A program made the position numbers and the translations under genes. Source: Tolypothrix brevis GSE-NOS-MK-07-07A (GTDB lineage Bacteria > Cyanobacteriota > Cyanobacteriia > Cyanobacteriales > Nostocaceae). Taken from it: a DNA stretch of 64,000 bases. The stretch's first letter is position 1; each line of letters starts with the position of its first letter. The DNA lies in assembly GCA_019358985.1 (NCBI GenBank), contig JAHHIJ010000005.1, positions 202,152 through 266,151 on the forward strand, in the 5' to 3' direction. Of the stretch, positions 1 through 9,560 are shown one piece after another. The notes beneath the pieces are model-generated. The model worked only from the letters and a program-made list of their open reading frames with translations, searched no databases and was not told the DNA's origin.

Positions 1-3000
1 GTCAAAGCCGGGGTAATTTTACCAGAAGCAGCCGCAGAAATAACTAGATTATTACCTTCGTCACCATCACGATATTCAAATCTAGTGCTTGCCTTCAAAT
101 CAGGATTATCAGTATATTCAAATCCTAAACTATACACCGAACCAGCAAACAGTCCCAATGAAGAAGCGGTTTGACCAACAGCATAATACTGTTCGTTGCG
201 CGAACCGGTGGCAGTAGCATTAAAGATATTTCTAAAAATGTACTGGTATCCAACATTCACCTTTAATCCCGGCGCAACTCGAAAGCCCTGATCCAATCCT
301 ACAGCTCCTTGACCTTGGAAGCCATTGAAACCCGATAGCACCGAATACCGACCCGTAATCGCCGTATTTTCTGCTAACTTGCGATCAAAAATCGTATCCA
401 AGGTAGTGAAAGAATTGCCGCGAAGTAACTCGCTATCATCATAGAATTGGTGAGCCAGTCGCAGTGTCACCCCTTCCATAGCCTTCCAATCCAAGCCGAA
501 GGTGCTGCGGTTAGGATAAAGTGGGTCAGAACCATTTATATTTAGTTCATTTTGCGCCTGAAAAGTCAAAGATTGAGTTAGAGGCAACTTGAGCCGAGAT
601 ACCAATTGATTCGCATTGCCATTAAAGCGATCGCTTACCCTATCTTCACGCGATCGATTCACATACTCCACACTCGCATCTGCATTTCCTATTTTTTGCA
701 AAATGCCGACGCGGAACGTTCTCAACTCATTACTAACTCTGTCTCCAACTCGCGTTTGTGGCTGCGGATTGAATAAGTCAAAAAAGTCTACAATCCTTCC
801 TGTAGAACGACCATAGTTTTCTTCAAAGTCATAACCAACAGTAAAGCTGGTGGTGTCAGTCACCCTTGCCAACAACGATCCACCATACCGGGTTTGTCCC
901 GGTGAAAAACTAAAAGTAGCATTGTTAGCGAAGTTTGGGTCAACTCCCCGGTAATAAGCACTTGCGCTGATTCTCTCAGCAATATTACCAAAAGCTTCTA
1001 AACGATAAGCATTACCCGTCACCTCTCGTCCAGTCAGCAAATCGCTGTTAGAACGGGCAAATTCCCCCACAATTCTCCCTGAATTCCCCAAGGAGACTAA
1101 AAAATCTGCTCCATACAACTGAAAGTCTTGATCACCTTGGTCTTCTCTTAAATAAGAACCCGCAATGTAAGTCTTGGTTTCCAAATCATTGGAGAGATTA
1201 TATTGCAGCCTTCCCCCGTAAAGTTCGGAATCTTCACCGCCATCATTTTGGTATGTAACCACAACTCGTCTCACCAAAGTTGTGCCAAAGGGGTTCAAGT
1301 CTGTTGAGAGAATTGGACGACGAAATAAAAGTGTCCCGCGATCGTACTCTATTTCATAATCTTGTCCGCGATACAACTGTTGGCGCTGAACCACCGTACC
1401 TGGACGCTGAATTTCCTCCGCTTCCACATAAACAATTTCACTTCCTGGAACAATCAACCGCTTGGAGAGGAAATAATTCCCACTAGTTCCGTTGGGTACA
1501 AAGGTATCGCGCTGGAAACCCTCAATGTTATTGGCATACAAACCAGTTACTTGCAAGTTGCCAAAATTGTAGTTCCCCTTAAACCCGTGTAATTGACGCG
1601 AGGTTGCCGTATACAACTGCGAGGAACGGTTGAATTCCTGCGTATTGTAATCCCCCCACATGAAGTAGTCTGGCTCTGCCCCAGGCACCGAAGAACTCCG
1701 CTCAAAGCGGGCGTAGAAGCTATCTATAGAGGGGGCAGTTGAGGTGAAAGTAGAACTGTCACCGTAGACAGGATATTGTTGTTCACAAAATTGAATTCCG
1801 CCAAAAAGGCGATTTCTGCCTTCGCAATCTTGATTGAGCGGACGTTGACTGTTATATGCGCCGGTAAATAACCAATCCCCAACTTTACCTGTGGCAAACA
1901 CCGCACTATAGAAATCAACTTGAGTGCCGCCAGTGCGACCAGGTGCGAGAAAATCGCTATAACTACCGAAGTAATCAGTTCCCCGCTGTCCAATCCGCAA
2001 GTTGATTACCCCTGTCACCAACGATGGACGCAGGTAAGTTGTGAATTCAATTTGGGTATAAGCTTCTAAAGGCTGGCTGCCAATTAGTTCAAATAAAGAG
2101 TTATCGTTTTGTTGCGGAAATGGTTGACTTCCCCCAGTTGTATTGCTGTCTCCGTAATACGGGATTGATGGTTGCCCGATCGCTTCGGGTGGTAGTTGCC
2201 TAAAACGATTTCGGGTTTGAATTTTGTCTACCCCCGCTCGAATCCTGACTTGTTGGGGTTTGATATCTGATTGCAAAGTCGCAATAAACTCACCAGCGAT
2301 CGCTCTAACTTGAAATCCCGGTTGGTCTTTATCTTGATCTGCCCCAACAAATTTACCTGCTGTGGTGGTCAATGTCACCATCGCATCCTTGTTGATGAGT
2401 TGACCTTTATCGTCGGTAATTTGCCCAGAAAACTTGATGGTAGAACGTCCATCAGCTTGAACTCGCGGATCTCCTACGGGTGTAAGTTCAATTCTCGCTT
2501 TTGTCTTCCCAACAGTCTGCGGTGTACTACTGGGTAAGACTTCCTGAGTCGTTGGAGGTGCTTCTAGGGGCGTTTGTTGTGACGACGGTGGAGGAACAAC
2601 AACAGGTTGCTGAATTGGAGAAGCAGGATTTTGTTGAAACTGGGTTGCCGGATCTTGAGGAAATCCCCCTGAATCTGGGCTAAGTTGGGAAATCTGTGAA
2701 ATTAGAGATGGGAGGAGTGGACGAGTGAGGGATAAGGAAGTAAATTCTCCCTTGTCTTCTTTGTCCCCTTGTCTCCTTGTCTCCAAGTCCCCTTCTCCCT
2801 CTGCCTCCCCTACTGCGGTCGAGGTTTCGGCAGTTCCCAGCCTTAGCCGATCGCCTAAGGTGCTGGCATAAACACTGCTAGAAAAAAATGGTGCGGCGAT
2901 CGCTAAAAATAGAGGCAAGATACCAATATTACCCAAGGGTTGTAGGGCAAAGCGCAATATCGTACTTGATTGTAGAGACGCGATTAATCGCGTCTCTACA

Positions 3001-3059
3001 ATATTCCGCCTCATACCCGAATTTTTGGCAAAATTTACACAAGGTTTTCTAGTTTTCAT
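1..3059 (-). CDS. Ig-like domain / outer-membrane beta-barrel protein (C-terminus beyond window)
   Basis: The reading frame is open from the ATG at 3059 down to base 1 (about 1019 codons) and continues off the left edge. After a hydrophobic export segment (about residues 48-66) comes a Pro/Gln-rich linker. Next is a bacterial Ig-like (Big-1-type) domain containing 'VQADGRSTIKFSG', then a long region of alternating short strands with aromatic residues typical of an outer-membrane beta-barrel. It is a clear paralogue of the 1365-residue protein at 26606 (shared 'SLVTGV', 'RGTDYFGSY', 'GQTRYG'), so roughly 240 residues are probably missing. Its ATG overlaps the upstream TGA as ATGA, which implies translational coupling. 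Residues 19-28 (VETRLIASLQ) are encoded by a GTAGAGACG palindrome inserted in frame. Role inferred: surface or outer-membrane assembly; substrate unknown. Confidence 0.8.
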   Translation of the reverse strand, partial: MKTRKPCVNFAKNSGMRRNIVETRLIASLQSSTILRFALQPLGNIGILPLFLAIAAPFFSSSVYASTLGDRLRLGTAETSTAVGEAEGEGDLETRRQGDKEDKGEFTSLSLTRPLLPSLISQISQLSPDSGGFPQDPATQFQQNPASPIQQPVVVPPPSSQQTPLEAPPTTQEVLPSSTPQTVGKTKARIELTPVGDPRVQADGRSTIKFSGQITDDKGQLINKDAMVTLTTTAGKFVGADQDKDQPGFQVRAIAGEFIATLQSDIKPQQVRIRAGVDKIQTRNRFRQLPPEAIGQPSIPYYGDSNTTGGSQPFPQQNDNSLFELIGSQPLEAYTQIEFTTYLRPSLVTGVINLRIGQRGTDYFGSYSDFLAPGRTGGTQVDFYSAVFATGKVGDWLFTGAYNSQRPLNQDCEGRNRLFGGIQFCEQQYPVYGDSSTFTSTAPSIDSFYARFERSSSVPGAEPDYFMWGDYNTQEFNRSSQLYTATSRQLHGFKGNYNFGNLQVTGLYANNIEGFQRDTFVPNGTSGNYFLSKRLIVPGSEIVYVEAEEIQRPGTVVQRQQLYRGQDYEIEYDRGTLLFRRPILSTDLNPFGTTLVRRVVVTYQNDGGEDSELYGGRLQYNLSNDLETKTYIAGSYLREDQGDQDFQLYGADFLVSLGNSGRIVGEFARSNSDLLTGREVTGNAYRLEAFGNIAERISASAYYRGVDPNFANNATFSFSPGQTRYGGSLLARVTDTTSFTVGYDFEENYGRSTGRIVDFFDLFNPQPQTRVGDRVSNELRTFRVGILQKIGNADASVEYVNRSREDRVSDRFNGNANQLVSRLKLPLTQSLTFQAQNELNINGSDPLYPNRSTFGLDWKAMEGVTLRLAHQFYDDSELLRGNSFTTLDTIFDRKLAENTAITGRYSVLSGFNGFQGQGAVGLDQGFRVAPGLKVNVGYQYIFRNIFNATATGSRNEQYYAVGQTASSLGLFAGSVYSLGFEYTDNPDLKASTRFEYRDGDEGNNLVISAAASGKITPAL
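2971..3000. repeat. GTAGAGACG palindrome, core CGATTAATCG, inside a CDS
   Basis: This is a perfect 30-bp palindrome with arms TGTAGAGACG and CGTCTCTACA. It lies in frame inside the 5' end of the barrel gene and encodes VETRLIASLQ. Confidence 0.95.
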
Positions 3060-3976
3060 CGCTTACCTCCTGAAAACGCAGGCGTAACCCCAAAATTGAT
3101 TCGTGCCAAACTACCTGGCGCTAATTTCACCATGCGTGACTGGCTATTTTTTTCGATAAAGTACGTGTTAGGTGCTAAGGCGTAACCTGGTAAGCTACTC
3201 AAGTCCAATGTTGCCGAACGATAACCGGATATAACACCTGGCAAGGAAAATAATCCTTTCGCATCGGCAACAATTCGATTGCCGTCGTCCATGTAAATCA
3301 CGGCGTTCGGTACTCCTGGTTCGTTCGGTTGCTGTTCACCATCAAAGTTTTTATCGACAAACACCCGCCCAATCAAGGTGCCACAATCCGAGAGAATACC
3401 CGGTCGAATCCGTATCCGATAGCTCGATTGGTTGCTTGTCAGGCTTCCGGCTCTAGCTTGTGCTAAGTTTCTGCCATCTCCCCGAACTGCATCTGGTGTT
3501 ACTTCAGCGGCATATACCACAACTAAGGTTTCGTTCGGTTGCAGTCCAACACTTGAAACTATTGTCACTGTCCGATTTGAATCCCGCTCAGTGGTTAAGG
3601 CGACTTCTGTACTACCGATAGAGCCTTTCAATGATCTGTTGACCAATCGAACTCCTAAGGGCAGTCTGTCTGTAACCGATACCTGGCTTGTTGCTGCCCT
3701 ACCAGCATTTCTGATGGCAAGGCGGTAAACTACTGTTTCGCCCGGTTCGGCTGCTGCTCTGTCACCTGTTTTGATAATCTCCAAAGCTGCTTGTCCGGCA
3801 CTTAAAGTCACCTCGTTTGAGCGAACTTGTGGAAGATTGTCTGCACCTGCACCTGCGGTATTCCTGATTACTCCTGTTTGAGCAAAAACAGGTATAACTC
3901 CGTAAGTAAATATATTCAGAGAGAAAAACGTAAAAAAGAGGCTCTTATGCCTCAACCATGTATTTATAGAGGTCAT
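3056..3976 (-). CDS. Secreted DUF11 / SdrD B-like domain protein
   Basis: The 306-residue protein begins with a signal peptide (hydrophobic stretch about residues 13-31, cleavage near VFAQ). A DUF11-type 'conserved repeat' domain follows (about 50-185; 'GDRAAAEPGETVVYRLAIRN' is typical). It ends with an SdrD/Cna B-like domain (about 200-300) that opens with 'GRVFVDKNFDGEQQPNEPG', where the acidic residues suggest a calcium site. It is closely similar to the C-terminal half of the 516-residue protein at 25059. It is first in a two-gene operon, and its TGA overlaps the ATG of the barrel gene by 4 bp. Expected location is the cell surface or periplasm. The biochemical role is unknown; a partner or plug for the adjacent barrel is inference. 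Confidence 0.85.
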   Translation of the reverse strand: MTSINTWLRHKSLFFTFFSLNIFTYGVIPVFAQTGVIRNTAGAGADNLPQVRSNEVTLSAGQAALEIIKTGDRAAAEPGETVVYRLAIRNAGRAATSQVSVTDRLPLGVRLVNRSLKGSIGSTEVALTTERDSNRTVTIVSSVGLQPNETLVVVYAAEVTPDAVRGDGRNLAQARAGSLTSNQSSYRIRIRPGILSDCGTLIGRVFVDKNFDGEQQPNEPGVPNAVIYMDDGNRIVADAKGLFSLPGVISGYRSATLDLSSLPGYALAPNTYFIEKNSQSRMVKLAPGSLARINFGVTPAFSGGKR

Positions 3977-5945
3977 TGGAAGGCATCAAGCAATAGCAGA
4001 GGATTGTTATGGGGTTAGGTTTTTGTGGAAAAACCTAATTATTTTCTGTGATGAATTCAATTTTTTTAGACGCAAGCATCGTATCACCCTTCGGGTTCGC
4101 CACTTCGTTCGCGTAGCGTCTCCCCTTGGGAGACAGAACGGAAACCGTTCCCGCCGAGTGGACTCACGAAATTTTAAGAAGGGGTCTTTTAACTTTGATA
4201 CAATTTCTTTTTTTCACAATTCTTTTTACACAATCTTTAATTAACTTTTTTTTGAAGGAGAGCATATTCTCAAACATGTGTCAATCTCAATCACAGATAA
4301 TTTTGATTTGACATGCGATCGCTGTTTCTATTTTGATATCTAAACGATTAAATCACTGCGATTATTGCTGCAATGATATTAGCAATACTAATATTTGTGA
4401 AACTGAAATCACAAAAGTATTACCCAAGTTTCAGTGCAACGCATGAAAAATACCTTACACAACTGTAGTTGCAATATCAATTCCCAAAAACAGCTTTCCT
4501 TAGTCCGCTTGCTCTTTTTTCCTTTATCTTGGGGGATAATGCTGTCGATTGAGTATAAACAAAATATTGTAAAATTTCCTCCTTTTGGTAGATGACATGT
4601 CTTTGTTGCCAAATTAATCACGCAGAAAGCTTGCCGTTGACTAACTGCTTGTATCTACTGCACCCTAATACAATTACGCTTTGCTAACTACTCCTAAAAA
4701 AAAACAGTTCTATTTTTTTGTGATTAGAGCATGTTATCAAAGCTGTGTCAATTTTAAAAACAAAATTTGTTACTTTTACGTGAACTGCCAAGCTAAATAT
4801 ATCTACTTCAAATTCAAAACAGAATAAAAAGTATTGGCAGTAATTGCCAAGACATGATGAACTAAACTGATGATTCTGAGATTCTACCAGATTGTTGCCA
4901 ATAAATTAACATTACTGGATAATCTGGTTAGTTTTTTAAGCCATGTGTGATGCCCTCAATGCAGCAATTTCATCAAAATCAAGCTGCAAAATATAAAGCG
5001 TCGCCATCGATGTATCATTAAATCGCTAACATATTTGTCTGAATTTATTTTCCGCTCACCTTAACATCAAGCAAAGTGAGCAAATTCATTCAATGGACAC
5101 TAAGTAATGGCAAGTTGCTATTGCAACTTAATTTCCACTCACCTGAATCACCTCATCAATATGTATGTTTGTGATGAATAATCCAGTAGCCCATATACGA
5201 AAACTGCCGAATCACTATACTTTAGGTAACACTTAAGTGATAATACTCATAAATCAGATTTAAGCCATCAGGGATAGAAAATATTATTCAGTATTTTTTC
5301 TTATACTTTTTATCCGAATTTTTCTAAGTAACCGTATATTTTCTCAAAAATAAATTATGCTGAGAAAAATGATACCAATTACTTGATAAGAAGGCTATTG
5401 TCAAAGACCATCCGGCTTTTGTCTTGGTTTGTATGGTTGCAATGATAAATCATACACTGCAAGAATTAGATTTATAGGGCATTTATATTAGTAGTAGTTT
5501 AATATTTAAAGTAATTTTATTGACACGAGTAGGAAACTGATGAGAAAGAGGGGGAAGGGGTAAGAAATATAGAGTTATTTGAATAAATCCGTTCTTACAA
5601 AGGTTGACGGGACCCAAACCAAAGAAAGAGCCAACTTTGCGCTATTTTATTTCCGTACCTTTCCCATGAACCCCTTTTCCCCTCTTCATGAAGGAACGCC
5701 TGATTAATATTTTGCAACAATCGCCTTGCTCAGTACTCAATAACCATACAAAGTTCTTATGGGTAATCATTTTATCATAGACAAAACCTTAGCCAATTTA
5801 ATGTTAGGCGTAAAGAATCAATTTATAGACAAAACAAATAGGCGAGAATTTATTGGTTTTACCCAGGATAATTCTCACCCCAGATGCTCGAAAGTGAGCT
5901 GACCATAGGGTATTGCTTTGTACTGTGCTTACAACTGCTTCAACT
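3977..5945. other. Long intergenic region without a convincing gene
   Basis: This is about 2 kb of AT-rich sequence between a leftward and another leftward gene. I see a repeat-derived patch at 4087-4170 and scattered short ORFs with no family resemblance and no ribosome-binding sites. The promoter for the DUF11/barrel operon should lie at the left end. Nothing else could be supported. Confidence 0.6.
4087..4170. repeat. Interspersed repeat with GCGTAGCGTCTCC motif
   Basis: The patch contains CCCTTCGGGTTCGCCA and TTCGCGTAGCGTCTCC. The first motif recurs inside mutM (57391-57410 area). The reverse complement of the second occurs twice inside the 26606 coding region. It is GC-rich compared with the surrounding sequence. 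Confidence 0.6.
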
Positions 5946-6596
5946 TCAATGCATTTCGTCGTATTCTGTGGCTTCAACTCGTCGGGTTTCTACACGATGG
6001 GGGAGAAACTCAGCCCGTCGTACAGGAGCCAGTGGCGGTGTTGGACCGTTATAAGGATGAATTACTTGTACAGTACGGCTAGGACGCTGCCGTGGCGAGA
6101 ACAAAGCCAACACACCAGCTACAACAACACCACCACCAATCGTTAGAGTCATACCTGCCACTGCCCAAACTATGGGTGAAGACGACCAAGGAGCTTCAGT
6201 CTGCTGCTTGAATGCTGCTTGTTGAGCGGCTTGGTTATTGACGCTTAATTGAGCTTGGTTTTTATAATTTTCGACTTGATATTGAAGTTGGGGAATTTGC
6301 TGTTTGAGCTGATCGTTTTCTCGCTGTAGCACGTCAAGCTGACTTTTTTGCCGTTCCATTTGCACACGAAACTCTTCGGTCCCGCTGGGATTGATTGGCG
6401 CAGGATTGGGGTATGGTTGCCCATAAGCAGAATATTGTCCTGGCTGGATCATTTGCGGTGCGACTACAGTGGCTGGCATTTGTGGGGCAACAGCAATATT
6501 AGGTTGTAGATTTGGAGTACCTGTCCCTTTGAGCAATACGATCGCTGCTAGACCAGCTACAGCAACTCCGCCGATAAACGCCATACTTTCACTCAT
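5946..6596 (-). CDS. Two-segment membrane protein with coiled coil, function unknown
   Basis: The 216-residue protein has an N-terminal hydrophobic segment (residues 5-24), a Pro/Gln/Asn-rich stretch, and a coiled coil (about 75-112, heptads in 'QKSQLDVLQRENDQLKQQ'). A second membrane segment lies near 143-168. The C-terminal tail is basic and proline-rich and ends in YDEMH. I do not recognise a family. The layout (membrane anchor, coiled-coil, membrane anchor, basic tail) would suit a scaffold or organising protein, but that is inference. The gene stands alone, with about 2 kb free downstream and an IS remnant upstream. Confidence 0.7.
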   Translation of the reverse strand: MSESMAFIGGVAVAGLAAIVLLKGTGTPNLQPNIAVAPQMPATVVAPQMIQPGQYSAYGQPYPNPAPINPSGTEEFRVQMERQKSQLDVLQRENDQLKQQIPQLQYQVENYKNQAQLSVNNQAAQQAAFKQQTEAPWSSSPIVWAVAGMTLTIGGGVVVAGVLALFSPRQRPSRTVQVIHPYNGPTPPLAPVRRAEFLPHRVETRRVEATEYDEMH

Positions 6597-6850
6597 CGCC
6601 TCTCCCCCTAAACTGCGACGTAATTATAACCATTTTTGACTTATTCACTCTCACACTCATTATTTATAACCTATTCAAGTTTACATAATACTCAAACCAT
6701 AAGCGGATATATCAGCCATTTTTTTTACAACTTGATATCTGCTGCTAAAATTCCAGAACATATCGCTTAAATTATCTACTAAGTCTGGGCAAAAAAACTT
6801 TGCACTTTAACTTTTTTAACGTGTCGCGGAAGTCCCCACCCTCAATGTAC

Positions 6851-7036
6851 TCATACTCTTGGGGTGGAATCGTCGTCGATTTTGGGACTAGGCAACCTGT
6901 CGATCCAATCCTCAACCAACTGCGTAACTGTTTTTTCTTTGCTTTGTGCATAAGCCTTAAGTTTGTCGTTCCGTTTCTGTGACAACCTGATTCTGATTGA
7001 TCTTTCTTTCATGATGTATCGCTGCCGTGGATACAT
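6851..7036 (-). CDS. Small ribbon-helix-helix (CopG/Arc-like) protein carried by IS remnant
   Basis: The 61-residue basic protein contains 'RSIRIRLSQKRNDKLKAYAQ', which matches the beta-strand/helix pattern of ribbon-helix-helix DNA-binding proteins. The second helix is 'TVTQLVEDWIDRLPS'. Residue 9 is also a Met (KER after it), so translation may start there rather than at 7036. The stop lies in the loop of the element's left-end hairpin. Similar small RHH proteins accompany TnpB-type elements in cyanobacteria; that association is from memory. It may regulate the element's promoter. It could also be an orphan antitoxin, but no toxin gene is adjacent. Confidence 0.6.
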   Translation of the reverse strand: MYPRQRYIMKERSIRIRLSQKRNDKLKAYAQSKEKTVTQLVEDWIDRLPSPKIDDDSTPRV

Positions 7037-7049
7037 CTATGTTATTGTA

Positions 7050-7422
7050 TAAATGGTCGATGACCCGCCCACACGGCTCATAACAAACGGTCACAGTAGC
7101 AGTAATATGCTTACCAAGTCTAAGAGCGTGAGAAAGGGGGAAAGATTCCGGTCACTGGTTCGCCTATCTACTAAGGCGGTAAAAGATAAGCCACACAGGA
7201 ATGTACGGTAAAACAATTAAACTGCCTATGGAAGATGGGCGGCTGCCTGTGGACGCTGTGTAAGACCATCATCGGGTTTAGTCCCGAACTCCACGCAAAG
7301 TGGAATACCTAACGTGGCAACATCGGATGAGACGGGAAACCCGAAAGACGAATAAGACCGTCATTGTTGTAGTTGAAAAAGGACACGCCCCTTTTTCAGC
7401 GAAGCAAAAAGGGGTACTTCAC
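7050..7422 (+). ncRNA. Possible orphan omega-RNA-like segment at IS right end
   Basis: The non-coding segment up to the right-end hairpin has several short inverted repeats (for example 'CGGGTTTAGTCCCG' and 'CCACGCAAAGTGG'). It occupies the position where TnpB-type elements encode their guide RNA, but no tnpB is present. Identity as an omega RNA is inference from position and hairpin content only. Confidence 0.3.
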
Positions 7423-7458
7423 TCTAGTTTACCGATTTAATCAAGATGAGTATTTGTG

Positions 7459-8265
7459 CTAATTATCAGAAGTTTTGAGGCTTTGCTTGAGAATTTGGCA
7501 AAACTCAGCGATCGCTTTTAATCCTTGTTCTGAGTTGCCTTCTGCCAGACGTTTGACAAAAGCGCTACCAACAATTGCGGCATCGGCACCCCACTCGCGC
7601 ACCTGACGAGCTTGTTCTGGCTGGGAAATGCCAAAGCCAACACCGATAGGCTTGTCAGTAACATCACGAATTTGTTTAAGTAAATCTGACACTCTTGATT
7701 GAATTTGCGATCGCATTCCCGTCACACCGGTGACGCTAACCAAATAAATAAATCCTTGAGAAGAACGAGCGATGGCTTCTATTCTTTCGGCTGAACTTGT
7801 GGGAGCAACTAATAAGGTAACATCAATTCCCATCACAGAAGCTTGTTGCAGCAAACCTTCAGCTTCTTCTAGAGGTAAATCCGGAACTACCAATCCCGCT
7901 ACCCCAGCATCTGCAATAGTAGTGAGAAACTTTTCAATTCCCCGGTACAAAATCGGGTTGTAATAAGTAAATAGGATGATAGGCGATCGTAAACTGGGAA
8001 TAGTTCCTTTCACCATTTCCAAAACAGAATCAAATTTCGTTCCTTTTTGTAAAGCGCGGGTAGCAGCAGCTTGAATTACTGGTCCATCCGCAAGAGGATC
8101 TGAATAAGGAACACCCAATTCAATTATGTCGGCTCCATTGCGATCGAGAACCTGCAACGCTTGAGCAGTTGTTTCTAAATTCGGATCACCGGCAGTAATA
8201 AACGGAATCAGCGCACACTCGGAGTTACGCGAGAGATTTTCAAAGCAATCAGAAATCGCAGTCAT
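7459..8265 (-). CDS. trpA: Tryptophan synthase alpha subunit
   Basis: The 268-residue protein has normal length for TrpA, which cleaves indole-3-glycerol phosphate to indole and glyceraldehyde-3-phosphate in the last stage of tryptophan synthesis. Visible signatures are '[12 protein letters not shown]' near the N-terminus, '[19 protein letters not shown]' with the catalytic Glu and Asp, '[13 protein letters not shown]', and the phosphate-binding '[11 protein letters not shown]' and '[10 protein letters not shown]'. It follows ndhL and the DUF3007 gene on the same strand, an order I recall as common in cyanobacteria. No trpB is nearby, which is usual in this phylum. Confidence 0.97.
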   Translation of the reverse strand: MTAISDCFENLSRNSECALIPFITAGDPNLETTAQALQVLDRNGADIIELGVPYSDPLADGPVIQAAATRALQKGTKFDSVLEMVKGTIPSLRSPIILFTYYNPILYRGIEKFLTTIADAGVAGLVVPDLPLEEAEGLLQQASVMGIDVTLLVAPTSSAERIEAIARSSQGFIYLVSVTGVTGMRSQIQSRVSDLLKQIRDVTDKPIGVGFGISQPEQARQVREWGADAAIVGSAFVKRLAEGNSEQGLKAIAEFCQILKQSLKTSDN

Positions 8266-8453
8266 TAGTCAATTTTGTTGAGGGGTTCATGGGTTCATGG
8301 GAAGGGGGACAAAGGGGAAAAATATCATGAGGATTTAAATAAGTTTTTATTTCCATACCTTTACTCCTTAACAAACTTTGGGGGTTTAAGTCCCCTGCCT
8401 AAGAAGGGCAGCGCGTAAGGGAGCCTAAATCGTTCATCCCCGTCACAAAACGT

Positions 8454-8486
8454 AATTGCGAATTGCGAATTGCGAATTGCGAATTG
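8454..8486. repeat. Heptamer tandem repeat (AATTGCG)
   Basis: There are four and a half head-to-tail copies of AATTGCG between trpA and the DUF3007 gene. The block reaches to within a few bases of the DUF3007 stop codon. Confidence 0.9.
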
Positions 8487-8488
8487 GT

Positions 8489-8806
8489 TTAACCTTTTTC
8501 CCTCTTCAAATCCCCAGTCTCTATGTCAGCTTGAAGTTTTGCGAGTTGTTCCGGGGTAAGTTCGTCGAGTCGATGAAGCAAAAAAGCTTTTTCGTATTCT
8601 TCCCGTTGCTGATGATAGGTCATTTTTTGCCCAACTGCACGAAAAAAATAGGTTGCTACCCAGCCAATCAACCCACAGATTAGCAAGGCTTGGCTCCAAA
8701 TCCCAGCTTTCTGGCTATCTAAACCTATTAGCTGAAATAATACATACGCCAAGCCCCCAGCTACAAAAACCCCAAAGACAATTCCAACAGCGTCAATCCG
8801 TCGCAT
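8489..8806 (-). CDS. DUF3007 family membrane protein
   Basis: The 105-residue protein begins 'MRRIDAVGIVFGVFVAGG' and has two membrane segments (about 6-26 and 38-57). A soluble tail with 'LTPEQLAKLQADIE' follows. This is the pattern of the cyanobacterial/plastid DUF3007 family. Function is not established. Its position between ndhL and trpA and its size suggest a thylakoid protein, possibly linked to the NDH-1 complex; that link is only an inference from gene order. It is separated from the ndhL stop by a gap holding one GTAGAGACG palindrome. Confidence 0.85.
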   Translation of the reverse strand: MRRIDAVGIVFGVFVAGGLAYVLFQLIGLDSQKAGIWSQALLICGLIGWVATYFFRAVGQKMTYHQQREEYEKAFLLHRLDELTPEQLAKLQADIETGDLKREKG

Positions 8807-8857
8807 CTTTAGTTATGACTATAAATGAAGTACATATTTTATAAAACCCCTCTCCTT

Positions 8858-8886
8858 GTAGAGACGTAGCAGTGCTACGTCTCTAC
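8858..8886. repeat. GTAGAGACG palindrome, core TAGCAGTGCTA
   Basis: A 29-bp palindrome with a one-base centre, lying 10 bp downstream of the ndhL stop codon (minus strand). Confidence 0.95.
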
Positions 8887-8896
8887 GTCTATTCGG

Positions 8897-9109
8897 TTAA
8901 ACTTCAACTTGTCGTCGTCTGGGTCGAAGATTTACAAAAGGTGACAAAAGCAATAAACCGGGTAAGAAGAAGAACACGAGAAAGTACATAAAACCGCGCT
9001 CAAAGGAGCTAGCCACATACCACCGCAGTGTGAGGTACACCAAAGCTCCTGCTGGTATGACTAATAGGTAAGCTCCAGCTAAAATCAGATACAGTAGGGC
9101 TACAATCAT
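8897..9109 (-). CDS. ndhL: NAD(P)H-quinone oxidoreductase subunit L
   Basis: The 70-residue, two-span membrane protein matches NdhL: '[19 protein letters not shown]', 'RWYVASS', '[17 protein letters not shown]' and the basic C-terminus. NdhL is a small membrane subunit of the cyanobacterial NDH-1 complexes in the thylakoid. It supports cyclic electron flow, respiration and inorganic-carbon uptake (the gene was first found as ictA). It heads the leftward set ndhL - DUF3007 - trpA. A second NDH-1 subunit gene, ndhO, lies 50 kb away in this window. Confidence 0.96.
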   Translation of the reverse strand: MIVALLYLILAGAYLLVIPAGALVYLTLRWYVASSFERGFMYFLVFFFLPGLLLLSPFVNLRPRRRQVEV

Positions 9110-9560
9110 AATTGTGTCTCTATATAGAGGTGCATCTGTTTTCCATCATAGGCTGAACGCCGATGAGTTTAACTTTTTTGAGACGACGAAAGTCAGGCTT
9201 TTTTTGCTGCTTGTTTTACAAGGATGTTGATCAAAAGCTCAGATCCCTATTGTAGTTGGGACACACATTCGTGAAAACACGTATAGATAAAATTTGAAAT
9301 TAGCCATAGTTTAATTTTAATTGTCTAGCTTTGAGATGAAAAGGCGATCGCTGTTAAATCTACCTATAAGGGTGAAAGCCTTTGTCCCATATAGGTTTGA
9401 GAATTTCCTATGGCTATTGCGAAAAATCCCAATTACCACTCTGACGGTAAGCCAGAAAAATTTTTTTTAAATTCAGTTGGACAAAAGACGCAATTGATGG
9501 TGGAATAGATAAGGAGGTTTTTGCTGCCTCAATAAAATAAGCAAATCCCAAATAACTCAT
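9110..9560. other. Intergenic region between ndhL and tRNA-Leu
   Basis: About 450 bp with no gene that I can support. It should hold the divergent promoters for ndhL (minus) and trnL (plus). No strong repeat was seen. Confidence 0.5.

Larger units (their letters stand above)
6815..7422. mobile_element. IS200/IS605-family deletion derivative lacking tnpA and tnpB
   Basis: The left end has a small hairpin (CCACCC at 6836-6841 with GGGTGG at 6862-6867). The right end has the hairpin CCCCTTTTT (7388-7396) / AAAAAGGGG (7406-7414) followed by TACTTCAC, the kind of right end seen on cyanobacterial IS200/IS605 elements as I recall them. Inside are one small ribbon-helix-helix ORF on the minus strand and about 350 bp of non-coding, hairpin-rich DNA. 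No tnpA or tnpB reading frame is present. I interpret it as an internally deleted element; an alignment to intact copies would settle the ends. Confidence 0.5.

Noticed and set aside
4409..4621. 70-codon minus-strand ORF in the 2-kb gap
   Set aside because: The composition is not protein-like, there is no ribosome-binding site and no recognisable domain, and it sits in AT-rich non-coding sequence.
7050..7422. Group II intron end
   Set aside because: I looked for a GUGYG start and a domain V hairpin and did not see them. The terminal hairpin plus TACTTCAC fits an IS200/IS605 end better.
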